Assembly: GCA_033675265.1 (NCBI GenBank)
Contig: JAUJYZ010001197.1
Coordinates: 526,501 to 590,500 of the forward strand
DNA from: Actinostola sp. cb2023
Taxonomy: Eukaryota > Cnidaria > Anthozoa > Actiniaria > Actinostolidae
Direction: 5' to 3'
DNA length: 64,000 bases
In this document: positions 11,940 through 22,314 of the stretch, piece by piece
Layout: every line of letters begins with the position of its first letter
How positions within the stretch are numbered: the stretch's first letter is position 1
Made by a program: the position numbers and the translations under genes
The notes under the pieces: model-generated
Seen by the model: only the letters and a program-made list of their open reading frames with translations
Databases searched by the model: none
What the model was told of the DNA's origin: nothing

Positions 11940-12107
11940 TCACGGCTGCTTCATGAGTCCATCGCCATTCATCATGACTCCTTCGATGTCAGTGAATTTG
12001 AGTTCGTCTATATTTTTGCCTTCAGAAGGTTTATACTGTGTTGGCATTCCGGCTTGTGTTGTAAGAAGTACTGTAAGAAAGCACAAAATAACATAGATGA
12101 GAGTCAT
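11940..12107 (-). CDS. putative small secreted peptide, 55 aa
   Basis: An uninterrupted minus-strand frame of 55 codons. It starts with a hydrophobic segment (MTLIYVILCFLTVLL, then TTQAG) that looks like a signal peptide with a plausible cleavage after TQA. The rest is a short polar chain of about 35 residues rich in D, E, G and M, without cysteines and with a lone Lys but no clear dibasic processing site. An AT-rich TATA-like element (AAATATATTTA) lies about 70 bp upstream near 12175. A possible AATAAA on the minus strand lies near 11603. I recognise no family. It is short enough that chance cannot be excluded; the signal-like start is the main support. It lies between two inverted copies of a repeat and next to a MITE, so it could belong to a mobile element. 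Confidence 0.4.
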   Translation of the reverse strand: MTLIYVILCFLTVLLTTQAGMPTQYKPSEGKNIDELKFTDIEGVMMNGDGLMKQP

Positions 12108-12239
12108 AATGTTTAAACAGATAAAGTACTCAATGAGGTTCTTTGTTGAACTTGATTGAAGTGTACAGTGTGTAAATATATTTAGTTCAGCTTAGTTTTC
12201 AACACTGAAAACTGTCGTGTGTCGAGCGCTAGCACAACA

Positions 12240-12745
12240 TACAATTCTCCACCATTCAAAATGAAAAAGGACTACTTTAAAACCGTCAAATTTCATCTAA
12301 AGCTACTTAAAGTTGACATGAATTGTGAACTTCTAAACTTACCATGGATAAGGAAAAGAATCCAAACGCTTACACCGAAAAAATCATGTTTTGCTTCATC
12401 AACTTCTTCGCCATTTTTCAAAACTTCAGCGACTTCACCCTGGGTACCCCCCACGGGCCTGTACGTAGCGTACGACGACTTCGGCTCTTCGGTTCACGGA
12501 AAAGTGCACCAACAAAACGCGGCGCACATCAGGCCATCACGTGACTGGAGTTTCATACCTTCATACTGCGGGACGTGCGGGATGCACACAGGAAGCCCAA
12601 CATAGGATATTACTCAACACAGGGAACCCAACATATGTATTGCGCCGCGCGCGCTTTACCACAGGGAACCCATCAAGAAAAGACACAAATATCATTTTTT
12701 GAATTATTTAATAGCCTCAAAAGCAATGGTTGGGCTGCCTGTGGC
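12240..12745 (-). repeat. dispersed repeat, copy 2 (inverted to copies 1 and 3)
   Basis: Read on the minus strand it runs from CACAGGCAGCCCAACC (near 12742) through GCGCGCGC and a segment containing GGCCCGTGGGGGGTACCCAG, to GGTTTTAAAGTAGTCCTTTT near 12270. The same order of blocks occurs on the + strand at 61436-61960. The 128-codon + strand frame here has a degraded counterpart on the minus strand at 61628-61867, but the shared part is short and I do not call a gene. Confidence 0.7.
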
Positions 12746-12870
12746 CAGTACACAATTTTTCTTTTTTTCTTTTTTCTTTCCGATCACAGTGCCTCGATCA
12801 CGGATTAATACACGGTTCAGATCACGGGCCAGTGTACATTCTCTATTGTTCCTCTACGGACTCGAAACAG

Positions 12871-12877
12871 GTTATAT
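12871..12877. repeat. target-site duplication GTTATAT (left)
   Basis: GTTATAT directly precedes the CAGGAGCCC terminus at 12878 and recurs directly after the opposite terminus at 21929-21935. This is a 7-bp target duplication. Confidence 0.75.
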
Positions 12878-12953
12878 CAGGAGCCCATTACTAGGAGCCT
12901 TCCTCTCCTATAATAGGTTTGTGTGACATCAAATGCACAAATTGGGCTAAAAA

Positions 12954-12958
12954 TAGAA
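12954..12958. repeat. target-site duplication TAGAA of BEL element (left)
   Basis: TAGAA precedes the LTR at 12959 and recurs directly after the other LTR at 21001-21005. The empty-site copy at about 58880 has a single TAGAA, which confirms a 5-bp duplication. Confidence 0.9.
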
Positions 12959-13151
12959 TGTGGATTTCACATTGGAGATGATTGACTTGAGACGCCATTC
13001 CGAACTCTTGCACTGTTTATTTTATATATTTGAACTCAATAACATTCATGGCCTCCAGCCATCAAGGTTCGAAGGCGTGACGTCTGCCTTCTTCTGCCGC
13101 GCCTTCTGCTTATACTTAACGCTACGTCATAATGACGTTTTACAATCTACA
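12959..13151 (-). repeat. BEL/Pao 3' LTR (193 bp)
   Basis: Begins TGTGG and ends CTACA on the + strand, that is TG...CA. It matches the right LTR (20808-21000) over 193 bp with two differences (C/T near 12970 and G/A near 13110). In element orientation it is the 3' LTR, preceded by a purine-rich tract AGGAGCCGGAA (13152-13162) that can serve as the polypurine primer. Confidence 0.92.
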
Positions 13152-13282
13152 TTCCGGCTCCTAAATGTATACGAATACATTTACAACATGTATAACTTGT
13201 AGATTGGAAACAGTAAAAATACAACAATTGAAATGAGTCTTTCATTAAAGTTCTTCTTGCGAATCTTGATCTTGATTGCGTT

Positions 13283-13735
13283 TCACATCTTGTCGGCAAC
13301 TTCCACAGCTTCTAGTAGGACGATCTTACTGATAGGTCGGTTGAACACCGAGTTCTTGGTTTGGACGGTAACGCTTCGTACATATCCATCTTGGGAGTTC
13401 CTGTGAACTTCTGTTACGCGACCCAAAGGCCACGAGCATCTGGGAAGTCTGTCGTCCACTATGAGCACGACATCATCGATTGCAAAGTTTCTTGAGGGCC
13501 TTGTCCATTTCTGTCGTTCTTGGAGCTTCGGTAAATATTCTTTAATCCATCTGGACCAAAAAACATCAGCGAGGTATTGCACCTGCTTCCATTTCCTTCG
13601 AGAATACATGTCATCACTTGAGAAGACACCCGGAGGGGGGTTGAGTTCTGATCTCAGGAGAAGCAAATGATTTGGAGTGAGCGGTTCTAGATCTGCAGGA
13701 TCATTCGATGTCTTAGTAATAGGTCTACTGTTCAC
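13283..13735 (-). pseudogene. BEL/Pao pol, C-terminal domain after the TGA
   Basis: This frame continues the pol frame exactly, 15 bp beyond the TGA at 13751-13753. It holds the end of the integrase and the C-terminal domain usual in BEL/Pao (PLTPNHLLL..., then the [10 protein letters not shown] and DDVVLIVDD segments, of DUF5641 type). The motif just across the stop ([10 protein letters not shown]) is normally continuous with the upstream integrase. The TGA therefore looks like a single-base change rather than a gene boundary. Confidence 0.85.
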
Positions 13736-13750
13736 TATTGATTCGACTTC

Positions 13751-16700
13751 TCAAAGAAGTGTCGACAGTCCCTCGTCATCGAGAATTTGTTCCTTGAGAA
13801 GAGCGTTTAGCACCTTTCGTACCGTGCGAATACATCTCTCCCAAATTCCGCCATGATGGGAGGCTGCCGGTGGATTGAATACCCATTTTACTTGTCGTTG
13901 TAGCAGGAACTCGTGGATTTTCTGGTTGTTCCATTGAGAGATAGCTTCGCGAATTTCTTTGTTACCCGCCACAAAGTTTGTTCCATTGTCTGATCTGATG
14001 ATCTCAGGCTTGCCTCTTCTTGCGATGAAGCGCCTCAGGGAATTTACGAAAGAATCTGTATCCATACTGTGCAGGACTTCTATATGTATTGCTCGAACGG
14101 CTAGGCAAGTGTACAGTACACCGTACCTCTTTACTTGACTTCGTCCTCTCTTTATCATGAATGGTCCGAAGCAATCGACTCCGACCGAGCTGAATGGAGG
14201 TTTATCGGGAGAAACTCTTTCTACGGGTAGATCTGCCATCTTCTGAGTTGCAGCTCTTGCTTGTCGTTTTCTGCAGGAAAAACATCGACTTGTGACTCTT
14301 TTAATAGCAACTCTTGCTTTGATGATCCAAAACTTGGTTCTAATCAATGATAGAACATGTTCTTGTCCGCAGTGACCGGACTGTACATGAGCATCTCTAA
14401 CTATGAGGTCAACAACATGGTGAGATTTCGGTAATATTATTGGATGCTTGCTTTCTTCTTGAAGTGTTGAACGTCTTAAACGTCCACCAATGCGTAACAA
14501 ACCGCGTATCTTGGTTGGATCAAGCTTGCTAACATGACTGGGGTCCTTAGTGAAGCTTGAGGTTTTCTGAACATGCTTTAGAATCTCTGTTTCTGCACAT
14601 TGCATCTCTTCTGTGGTGATTGGAGTAGGCCTTTTGGTGACATACTTGATCGCTTCTTTTTCTTTGCGTTTGCGACATGCACGCAGAAGATTGTCACGAT
14701 ATCGTAGAATCCAAGCCATGTGTTTCTTTAATCGATGCCACGAAGAGTAGTGGTGAATCATTCGATCTATTGGATCTGTTTCGCTGCTTGTAGCGAGTGA
14801 GACGACCTTCGTTTCTAGTTTGACTTCAGGATCGTCTTCTTGTACTACGATGCTTGCATCGGGTCGTTGAGGCCAATTGTCTTCAGTTGACCATAAGAAT
14901 GTAGGACCTTCTATCCATCTTTTGTTTTGGATAAGAGCGTCTGCAGATAACCCTCTAGAGGCATCATCTGCGGGATTGGATTTCGTATCTACATAGTTCC
15001 ATTGACTGGGATGTGTAGTATCGTGAATAGTAGTGATTTTGTTCGCGACGAAAGTCTTGAACCTCTTGTCTTGGTTATTAATGTAACCTAGCACGCAGGT
15101 GCTGTCGGTCCAGAAAATAACATCATCGATCGTTACATCTATCTCTCGTGAGATCATGCTGCTTAGTCTTGTGGCAGTGGCGGCAGCCGTTAGCTCCAGT
15201 CGAGGAATGGTAACTTGCTTTACTGGAGTCAGTCTGGATTTTCCGATGACGAACGCACAATGGATGTCACCGTCAGAGTTTACGAGTCTGAGGTAGGACA
15301 CCGCGCCGTAGCCTTGTTGTGACGCATCTGAGAAGTTGTGGAGCTGACCTTTTACAACAGAACCAAAGTTCTTTGGTTTGAAACAACGATCGACACTCAG
15401 ATCCTTTAACTTAGGTAGCTCTCGTAGCCAGGATTGCCATCGTTCTAAGTCTTCGTGAGAGATGACGTCGTCCCAATCTAACTTCTTTCTACAGAGATCT
15501 TGTAAGATAGCTTTCGCTCGCAATATGAACGGTGAGACAAATCCGAGCGGGTCATATATAGAACTGACGACAGATAAAATCCCACGCCTGGTCGCTGGTC
15601 TGTCCTTTACGGTGATCTTGAACCCTAAGGTATCTGACTGGACATCCCAGTGAACTCCAAGGGCTCTTTCTATAGGCAAGTGATCTAAATCTAGGTTCTT
15701 TACGCAACCTGCTCTTTCAGATTCCGGTATCGATTTGAGAACTTCTCGAGAGTTCGATAACCATTTAGTCAGTCGGAAGCCTCCCTTTGCAAGGAGACTC
15801 CGAAGTTCGTTGACAAGTTTAATAGCTCGTTCTTCGCCGTCTGTGGACTTCAAACAATCGTCCACGTAGAAATTACGTTTAACTGATTCTACTGTTTCTT
15901 CGGCAAAGTCTGTTCTGTTGTCGTCGGCGGTTTTCCGCAACCCAAAGCTCGCGCAACTGGGTGACGAAACACCTCCGAAGAGATGCACACACATCTGATG
16001 TTCTTCTGGTTCTTGGTCGAGGTCACCACCTGGCCACCAAAGGTAACGCAGGTAGTCGCTGTCTTCTGGACGTACATGGACTTGGTAGAACATGGATTCG
16101 ACGTCGGCCATAACAGCGATACTTTCTTGTCGAAACCTTGTTAGTACTCCGACAAGGGTATTTGTCAGGTAGGGTCCCTGCAGGAGTACATCGTTTAAAC
16201 AAGTTCCTCCATACTTGGCTGCGCAATCAAACACAACCCTTACCTTTTCAGGTTTCTGTGGGTGTGTCACGGGATGGTGCGGAAGATACCAGGCTGGCGC
16301 TTCTTTCATAATTTTTTCTTGTGGTACCTTCTGTGCGTATCCTTTCTTCTGAAGATCTTCCATGAAGGCAGAGTACTTTCCATGAAGCAGTGGATCCTTC
16401 GCGAGTCTTTTCTTTAACAAACTCAGACGACGCTCTGCGGCCACTTTATTGTTAGGTAGTTCTGGAGGATATGCACGCCACGGAAGCGCTATCTCGTAAT
16501 GTCCGTCTTTCATCTTTGCAGATTCTTCCATGATGCTGAGAGCTTTTATATCTTCTTGAGACATCGCTGTTTCGTCGTGACGTTTCGTGTCTTGGAACTC
16601 GATCTCGCAATATCTTTCAAACTGTTCGTTGAGTTGAACATCAGAGTGAATTAGATTCGTAGTACGAGCTTGTGTACCCTTTCGGCCGAGCGGTCCGTTC

Positions 16701-17110
16701 AATGTCCATCCCAGCAAAGTCTTAATCGCATATGGACCATCGTCGTGACTTTCTCTTACTTGCTTTGGCTCTAAAGCCTTTGGTACATCATTTCCTATTA
16801 GTAAGTCGACATCAGAGTCGATACAAGGTAACTGTATGTCCTTTAGGTGTGGCCACCTATCCACGTCACTTTGTAGTGGGACATCTTTAGCTGTTACTGG
16901 AAGCTTTGTACACGAGTATACCTTCGGCAGTTCAATGACGTTCTTTCGGTTGAGATCGTAGACTTCTAGACTTACGAGTTGGCTTTCACTCATGACATTG
17001 TCACTGTTCATAGTTGTTAATGATAACGTAGTAGATTTGCCCGAAATTCCAAGGCGGTTGATCAGTCGTTCCGTGCAGAACGTAGTGTTAGAGCCTGGAT
17101 CAAGAAAGGC
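13751..17110 (-). CDS. BEL/Pao pol: protease, RT, RNase H, integrase
   Basis: The frame opens right after the TAG and starts with the aspartic protease core [12 protein letters not shown]. Numbering from the methionine at 17011, the rough order is: protease remainder (1-90), reverse transcriptase with [21 protein letters not shown] and the catalytic FYVDDC (about 260-390), RNase H with [18 protein letters not shown] and FWTDST (about 570-680), integrase zinc module [11 protein letters not shown]...CFSCRK (about 880-925), and the DDE core [21 protein letters not shown] and SHHGGIWER (about 950-1065). All catalytic residues are present. The frame stops at the TGA at 13751-13753, about 20 residues past the integrase glutamate. 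Confidence 0.92.
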   Translation of the reverse strand, partial: AFLDPGSNTTFCTERLINRLGISGKSTTLSLTTMNSDNVMSESQLVSLEVYDLNRKNVIELPKVYSCTKLPVTAKDVPLQSDVDRWPHLKDIQLPCIDSDVDLLIGNDVPKALEPKQVRESHDDGPYAIKTLLGWTLNGPLGRKGTQARTTNLIHSDVQLNEQFERYCEIEFQDTKRHDETAMSQEDIKALSIMEESAKMKDGHYEIALPWRAYPPELPNNKVAAERRLSLLKKRLAKDPLLHGKYSAFMEDLQKKGYAQKVPQEKIMKEAPAWYLPHHPVTHPQKPEKVRVVFDCAAKYGGTCLNDVLLQGPYLTNTLVGVLTRFRQESIAVMADVESMFYQVHVRPEDSDYLRYLWWPGGDLDQEPEEHQMCVHLFGGVSSPSCASFGLRKTADDNRTDFAEETVESVKRNFYVDDCLKSTDGEERAIKLVNELRSLLAKGGFRLTKWLSNSREVLKSIPESERAGCVKNLDLDHLPIERALGVHWDVQSDTLGFKITVKDRPATRRGILSVVSSIYDPLGFVSPFILRAKAILQDLCRKKLDWDDVISHEDLERWQSWLRELPKLKDLSVDRCFKPKNFGSVVKGQLHNFSDASQQGYGAVSYLRLVNSDGDIHCAFVIGKSRLTPVKQVTIPRLELTAAATATRLSSMISREIDVTIDDVIFWTDSTCVLGYINNQDKRFKTFVANKITTIHDTTHPSQWNYVDTKSNPADDASRGLSADALIQNKRWIEGPTFLWSTEDNWPQRPDASIVVQEDDPEVKLETKVVSLATSSETDPIDRMIHHYSSWHRLKKHMAWILRYRDNLLRACRKRKEKEAIKYVTKRPTPITTEEMQCAETEILKHVQKTSSFTKDPSHVSKLDPTKIRGLLRIGGRLRRSTLQEESKHPIILPKSHHVVDLIVRDAHVQSGHCGQEHVLSLIRTKFWIIKARVAIKRVTSRCFSCRKRQARAATQKMADLPVERVSPDKPPFSSVGVDCFGPFMIKRGRSQVKRYGVLYTCLAVRAIHIEVLHSMDTDSFVNSLRRFIARRGKPEIIRSDNGTNFVAGNKEIREAISQWNNQKIHEFLLQRQVKWVFNPPAASHHGGIWERCIRTVRKVLNALLKEQILDDEGLSTLL

Positions 17111-17113
17111 CTA
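17111..17113 (-). other. in-frame TAG between gag and protease
   Basis: The codon is TAG in the same frame as gag and pol, followed by GCC TTT CTT GAT. Related elements usually have a tyrosine or similar codon at this point, just before the FLDPGS protease core. It could be a nonsense mutation or a read-through site of the kind some retroviruses use between gag and pol; the sequence cannot decide. Confidence 0.8.
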
Positions 17114-19750
17114 TGTTTCAATAATTCGATCAGTTCCTTTGGACCTTACTTTGACAGGTACAACAGGTAGACCGGTTACAGAGTCACCGGCCCCAGTGGA
17201 GTTACACAGTGCTTGTGAGCTGATACAACTTGATTTTGCTGTATTCTGTGATCCCACACTCGTTGAATTCTCGCAGTTATGCGCCTTGGCTTTGTTAGGC
17301 TGATCGTCTTTGGGATGTAGAAATGTTGAATGTTTGCGTGTCAGCTTACAGTTTTCTATCTTACAGAAACTCTCCTTTGGACAGAACTTAGCCATATGAC
17401 CAGTGTGTAAACAATTGTCACATAGACCCTTTCCTCTTGTAAACTTTACTCTCTCGTCTACAGTCTTAGTTTTGAATGAGTCGCAGCGAGACAACCAATG
17501 TTGTTCACTGCACAAAGGACACTTGGGACTTTTACTTCCTTCGTTGAACTTCATAGATGCTGAGTTTTCGTTAGATTTGGTAGATTCTGTTCTTTCGTTA
17601 GACTTGGTAAATGCTGAGATTTCGTTAGACTTGGTAAATTCTTGCTCTCCATACGTTGCGAATGAAGCTTTCGATGCCGTGAATGAAGGCTTGTATTTGC
17701 TTTCGTAGACTCTTGTGTTGCGATTTCTAGGTTCTTGGGTGTGGCTAGTTAGATTGCCAAATATGGGGTGATTAGCTGCTCTTGCCTTTCTGTCGATGAA
17801 TTCTGTTATGTCCTCGATAGTTATTTCTCTTTTCTTCTCTTCAGAGATGTTGTCCGCGACATCGCGCCATCTTTGCTTCAAACCAAATGGTAATTTGTCT
17901 ATGATCTTCCGAAACATGTCGGGATTCTCTAACTTGTTCACGTATCCAATTTCCTTGAGAGTGTTCTTACAACTTGTTAGTAGAATTGAATATCGTTGTA
18001 GCGCTTGTCCGTCTTCGGCCTTGATCTGTGGGGCTTTTTCAAGTCGTTCAGCGTACGCAGCACTTATCTTGTAGTCTTGACCATATTTACTCTTCAGTAG
18101 TTGTCGCGCTGTCTTATAACCTTCATCAGAACTCATAGTTAAGCAGCTTCGCATCAGTTCCTGGACTTCTCCCTTCGTATATTGTATGAGATAATACAGT
18201 CTAGCATTTTCACTTTGCGTTCTCGCTTCAATGATATTGTCAAAGGATCTCACAAATTCACAATATTCAATGGCATCACCAGAGAAAACTGGCATTTCCT
18301 GTTGAGATAGCGTGAGTGCCATAGTCTGTTCCCTTTGCTGTTTCAATAAATCTTGCATAAGAATAGTTTGTGTCTGTTGTGTTCGTTGAAATATATCCGT
18401 CAGTTGCTTGGAAGCACTTTCGTTGAGAGCAGTATATAGCACAGTTGATCCGTCGTCTGCGTTCCCTTCCGTTTTCTTTGGAATTTGTGGTGGTGGATAC
18501 CATTCAGTTGCCTTTGGGTCGAGCTGCAATTTGTTTTCATTAGAAAGGGGAGTGTCTGCACCCCTATCAGCGTTTTTTCCGTTTTCATTTGGCGTAGACG
18601 ACGCTTGGAATTTTTGAGACAGATAAGTGCATTCTTTCGAGCGCTCGTCGCGCCGATCGTCGCGCCACCTGTCTGGCTCTGGCGGTTGCTTAGGTGAAAT
18701 GTTCGAGACTTCGCACTCAACTGTCATGTCGATTTCACGTTCTGTAAACATTGTAGATTTCTCACGCTGATCTTTTTCTTCGATTTGAGTAGATTTATCC
18801 TCAGATTTTCTTTTTTGTTCAGTAACATTTGTTTTTGTGTATGTGTTTGATGCTATAGTATTAATAGCACTGTCCTTCGGTCGAGGGAGCTTTTTCGCAG
18901 ACGTTGATTGCCTTTCGGTGACATCAGTAGAATCTTGTGAGATAATTTCACACGGCTTCAAAGATAATTCAGCTTCTAAATAAACCCTTTCTTCGGCTTC
19001 AACTTTACACAATTCAGTTTCTAACGTTAACTTTTCCTTTTCTTGTTGCAGGACGAGCTTAGCATGCTCGTGTTCGAGTTGACTTCTTTTCAGTTCACTT
19101 TCGAGTGAATGTTCTTTCATTTGTATTGATTGGCGTCTTTGCAATGTTGTCGTTTCCGCTTCTAACGCGGCTCTCTTTGCCGAGGCTTTCAACCTCAAAT
19201 TCATTGAAGATAAGCTCACACTAGAATGATTTGTCGTACGAGATGTATTCTTAGACATTTTTGAGTTACGTGATGCAGTGTTACTCACTGAGTCTTCCGG
19301 TAAAATACCATCTGACATCTGTTCGTTTATAGTGTCAATAGTGTTCTCAACCATACATGTTTCGCGCTTAACCCACTTGATAATTTTCTCCATAATCCGA
19401 GAAACCTTGACCTCTACACTTGCATAATACTCGGTTGATTCATCAATGTCATAGTCATATCTAAGCTCACGGTGATATGTTTTATGTACATCCTTGAATT
19501 TTCTCATAGCAATGTCTAGTTGATTGCATTTTATTCTTACCTCCACAACGTCGTGTTTCTCCATGAGTATTTCCAGTTCGTTAGTCAATTTTGTAATAGT
19601 TCCTTTCATCCTTGACCTTGTGCCTTTCAATTTACGTAATCTTTCGAGTTTCGCTCCTTCTTGTTCGTTGTAGAATTTCTGTCGGTTAGTCTTTCGGTGA
19701 ACATTTTCCTCGATATCTGAATAACAATTTCTGCTTGAGAAAGAATCCAT
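17111..19750 (-). CDS. BEL/Pao gag, 879 aa
   Basis: The product begins MDSFSSRNCYSD. It has a charged, probably coiled-coil segment (about residues 190-270, many E, L, K and Q), a low-complexity charged middle, and then the gag core with QEMPVFSGDAIEYCEF (DUF1759-type, about residue 480). Two zinc knuckles follow, CPLCSEQHWLSRC and CDNCLHTGHMAKFC (about residues 755-805). A short tandem repeat (TKSNE/STKSNE type) precedes the knuckles. In BEL elements gag forms the particle and packages RNA. The frame is fully open and runs without shift into pol through one TAG. An alternative upstream ATG at 19908 is in another frame. Confidence 0.9.
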   Translation of the reverse strand: MDSFSSRNCYSDIEENVHRKTNRQKFYNEQEGAKLERLRKLKGTRSRMKGTITKLTNELEILMEKHDVVEVRIKCNQLDIAMRKFKDVHKTYHRELRYDYDIDESTEYYASVEVKVSRIMEKIIKWVKRETCMVENTIDTINEQMSDGILPEDSVSNTASRNSKMSKNTSRTTNHSSVSLSSMNLRLKASAKRAALEAETTTLQRRQSIQMKEHSLESELKRSQLEHEHAKLVLQQEKEKLTLETELCKVEAEERVYLEAELSLKPCEIISQDSTDVTERQSTSAKKLPRPKDSAINTIASNTYTKTNVTEQKRKSEDKSTQIEEKDQREKSTMFTEREIDMTVECEVSNISPKQPPEPDRWRDDRRDERSKECTYLSQKFQASSTPNENGKNADRGADTPLSNENKLQLDPKATEWYPPPQIPKKTEGNADDGSTVLYTALNESASKQLTDIFQRTQQTQTILMQDLLKQQREQTMALTLSQQEMPVFSGDAIEYCEFVRSFDNIIEARTQSENARLYYLIQYTKGEVQELMRSCLTMSSDEGYKTARQLLKSKYGQDYKISAAYAERLEKAPQIKAEDGQALQRYSILLTSCKNTLKEIGYVNKLENPDMFRKIIDKLPFGLKQRWRDVADNISEEKKREITIEDITEFIDRKARAANHPIFGNLTSHTQEPRNRNTRVYESKYKPSFTASKASFATYGEQEFTKSNEISAFTKSNERTESTKSNENSASMKFNEGSKSPKCPLCSEQHWLSRCDSFKTKTVDERVKFTRGKGLCDNCLHTGHMAKFCPKESFCKIENCKLTRKHSTFLHPKDDQPNKAKAHNCENSTSVGSQNTAKSSCISSQALCNSTGAGDSVTGLPVVPVKVRSKGTDRIIET

Positions 19751-20807
19751 TCTGAAGCGAGATACCAGGTAAATGTTGAATTGTCAGTCGTCGATAGGTA
19801 ATTCGTTGATCTCCAACGTTCGGGTGTCTGATTCGGTCGAGAACTTCCAATGAAGTGACTATAAAGGACTAGACTTGCCTTCGAACCATTACCAGAAATT
19901 ACGGACATTTTACTCCCGCGATATTATGACCAGCGGTCTACTGGCAGTCCGAAATTCTCCTCGAATTTATATCAAAATAAATCAATTCATCAAAACCAAA
20001 CTACTCTAAGTTTGTTTAGAAATACCAAGCGTTTGTGTTGTGGTTGATAGATTTAATATTGAAGAGCTTGCTTACGCTCGGCACAGAGTACGAACGACTC
20101 ACTCTTGACACTTCGAAATTTTAAAAAGAACACAGGAAGCCCAATCCATGAACTATGAGTTTGAATTTCCCGCTTTTAGGAGCCTTCACCTTCTTTGAAC
20201 AGCAATATCACACATAAAACTACCAGGCTACTAAGTTCTTGTAAAATGTCGGAATCAAACGGCGAAAATTGCTATATTTTGGGTGATTTCTTGGTGATTT
20301 CAGGACATTCAACAGCTCAGATGTTTGCTCAAGGCCTCCGAGAAATAGTGCTTTTTCACTTGTGGTTTGCGGCCTTTTGTATCATCGAAATCATATCATT
20401 TTGACGGATTTAGACTTACTGTGAGTTGAGGCAATGTTGGAGATGTCGGCACCGATGGATCCATGCAATCATCGAAAGTTTAAAGCTCGGAAAGTAATGC
20501 AGGTAACACTTTTTTTGCTCGATTAAGGGGCATGTATTGTCAATATTCGTTGTTGTTTTGGATCCATTTTGCGTCCAGTGCAATGAATTAAACGATGCAA
20601 AAATGTTCACAGAATATGTTATAAAGACTATATTTTACGTCTGGAAGTCGGCACCTAAAATTCAAAGCTGTATAAATGTCAAAATTTCAAATTACATTTG
20701 AAGTCCCATACATTTCTTTGTGTTGTTGAGCGGCCATTTTGAAATGTCGATCGTACTGAAAACTAATACCGTGACGTCAGATGTCCGTAATTTCTGGTAA
20801 TGCTAAA
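19751..20807 (-). other. BEL leader region with foreign-looking sequence
   Basis: This is 1.06 kb between the 5' LTR and the gag start. A 22-bp sequence present on the minus strand at 19908-19887 (ATGTCCGTAATTTCTGGTAA and two more bases) is repeated on the + strand at 20783-20804, next to the LTR. Between them, at 20131, lies CACAGGAAGCCCAATCC, an end motif of an unrelated repeat family in this window. The leader therefore seems rearranged or to carry an insertion. No primer-binding site was recognised. Confidence 0.55.
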
Positions 20808-21000
20808 TGTGGATTTCATATTGGAGATGATTGACTTGAGACGCCATTCCGAACTCTTGCACTGTTTATTTTATATATTTGAACTCAATAACATTCATGG
20901 CCTCCAGCCATCAAGGTTCGAAGGCGTGACGTCTGCCTTCTTCTGCCGCGCCTTCTACTTATACTTAACGCTACGTCATAATGACGTTTTACAATCTACA
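20808..21000 (-). repeat. BEL/Pao 5' LTR (193 bp)
   Basis: Same length and ends as the LTR at 12959-13151, with two differences. In element orientation it reads TGTAGATTG...GAAATCCACA. It carries a CRE-like ATGACGTA and a TATATAA-like stretch that may drive transcription. It is followed on the + strand by the duplicated target TAGAA (21001-21005). Confidence 0.92.
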
Positions 21001-21928
21001 TAGAACACTCATTAAAAAATCTGCACGATTAACCAATCATGTCGCGTCTTACACAATAGGAATTTGACGTCAGATTCAACACTGCTAGCTTTGCTTTCAA
21101 TGTTGGCCGAAAGCGTACCGTGTAGTTCCAGTGATTCTAATAAAAGAATCAGAATCTAGTGAAATTTCAGATCAGTTTCGTCGTTTGCCGACTTCAGTAC
21201 TTCATCAAGCGAGGAAGAACAATGATTGAAAACATTAAAAACAAAACAAAAAAGCAACTCCAGGTATTATTATTTATATCAAAACTTCAAGTGCGAGAAC
21301 TTCTAAAAACAAAGCTCTAGTTAAAAAGGCCAGTTCAAAACCCGGCCAAAAAAACGAACATCTTCTGCTCTTTCTGAGAAGGAATTCAACGATCTGGTAT
21401 CATGGATAATCTCTTACGAAGAACATAATTAAACTTGTGCAGGACTAGCAGTGTTATGTTGGCGCCGCTGTACTATCCAACTTTTGCTTCATCAGAGTCG
21501 AAATCATTGGAAACGCTTCATTCTTACGAAGACTAAATCATGAATCAAAAACCAACAAAAGAAAGTTGATAAAACAAGAATAAACATATGAAGCGATAGG
21601 TATAAGAACGTAGAAGAATTTCGCGACAACGTGAGTCGCCAAACTAAAAGTCTCCACCAAGCGCTCTGGCAGTATGTCAGTTTATTGATACATGTGATTC
21701 ATTCATTGTACACAGTTGTCTCGTTCTTGTGCAAGGGAAAAATAGACTTGGACTTCCATGGATTAAGAATATCAATATTTTGGATCAAGTCCTCGCGTCT
21801 TCCGTTTGGCGGCCATTTTATTTTTCAATTTGAAATTCATCGGAAATTTGCATATCTAAAAATAGCCCAATTTGTGCATTTGATGTCACATGAACCTATA
21901 GAGGAAGGCTCCTAGTAATGGGCTCCTG

Positions 21929-21935
21929 GTTATAT
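21929..21935. repeat. target-site duplication GTTATAT (right)
   Basis: Matches 12871-12877, on the far side of the split TIR element. Confidence 0.75.
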
Positions 21936-22137
21936 ATAGATATACTGTTTGTCAATGATACACTAGAAATAAAGCAAAAACTATCCGTCCATTGAAACCC
22001 GTCCATTGCCACACCAGCAAACAAACAAAACAACAAACTATAGAGCGTATTCATGAAACGCGCTAACAATTCTTCTACAAGAAAGAAAACGACATGGAAC
22101 CCCGAAAACTCCTGACAGAAATCTACCCACTTATCTA

Positions 22138-22314
22138 TTATATTAAACGTACATCCATAATAGCTACCTCTTGAGGATGTTGCACAACAGGAGCAACTTG
22201 TAGCTCCTGAGGCCCTTGACCGGCAACTGCTTGAGGTCCTTGAACGGCTCCAACAATATTTTGAACCGCCGGTCCTTGCGCCACAGGAAGAACGGGAACT
22301 TGATTCTGTGCCAT
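22138..22314 (-). CDS. small Q/P/V-rich ORF with TATA box, 58 aa
   Basis: A minus-strand frame starting MAQNQVPVLPVAQGPAV, with repeated QGP and VAQ motifs and no hydrophobic signal. A TATAAA (22451-22456, minus strand) lies about 140 bp upstream, which would give a leader of roughly 110 nt. A GAG|GTAGCT near the end might be a splice donor, making this a first exon, but no second exon was found downstream before the neighbouring transposon. The composition is simple and I recognise no family; it may be a fragment of a transposon gene. Confidence 0.25.
   Translation of the reverse strand: MAQNQVPVLPVAQGPAVQNIVGAVQGPQAVAGQGPQELQVAPVVQHPQEVAIMDVRLI

Larger units (their letters stand above)
12959..21000 (-). 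mobile_element. BEL/Pao LTR retrotransposon, 8,042 bp
   Basis: A full-length element on the minus strand: 193-bp LTRs, about 0.9 kb of leader, gag (19750-17111), then protease, reverse transcriptase, RNase H and integrase (17110-13283), and a polypurine tract. It is flanked by the 5-bp duplication TAGAA. Two differences between the LTRs indicate a recent insertion. The gag-pol frame is one continuous frame interrupted only by a TAG at 17111-17113 and a TGA at 13751-13753. No TGG-type primer-binding site follows the 5' LTR directly. Confidence 0.93.
12878..21928. mobile_element. CAGGAGCCC TIR element split by a BEL retrotransposon
   Basis: The ends are inverted repeats of about 75 bp, starting CAGGAGCCCATTACTAGGAG. 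The left part is 12878-12958 and the right part 21001-21928; between them sits the 8-kb BEL element. With the insertion removed the element is about 1.0 kb. A second, uninterrupted copy at 58815-60291 shows the pre-insertion sequence across the junction. No transposase frame is visible, so it is nonautonomous. The 7-bp target duplication does not settle the superfamily. Confidence 0.8.

Noticed and set aside
12960..13202. 80-codon frame MDFTLEMIDLRRHSELL and its copy at 20800-21003
   Set aside because: Both are the BEL LTR; the frame is incidental.
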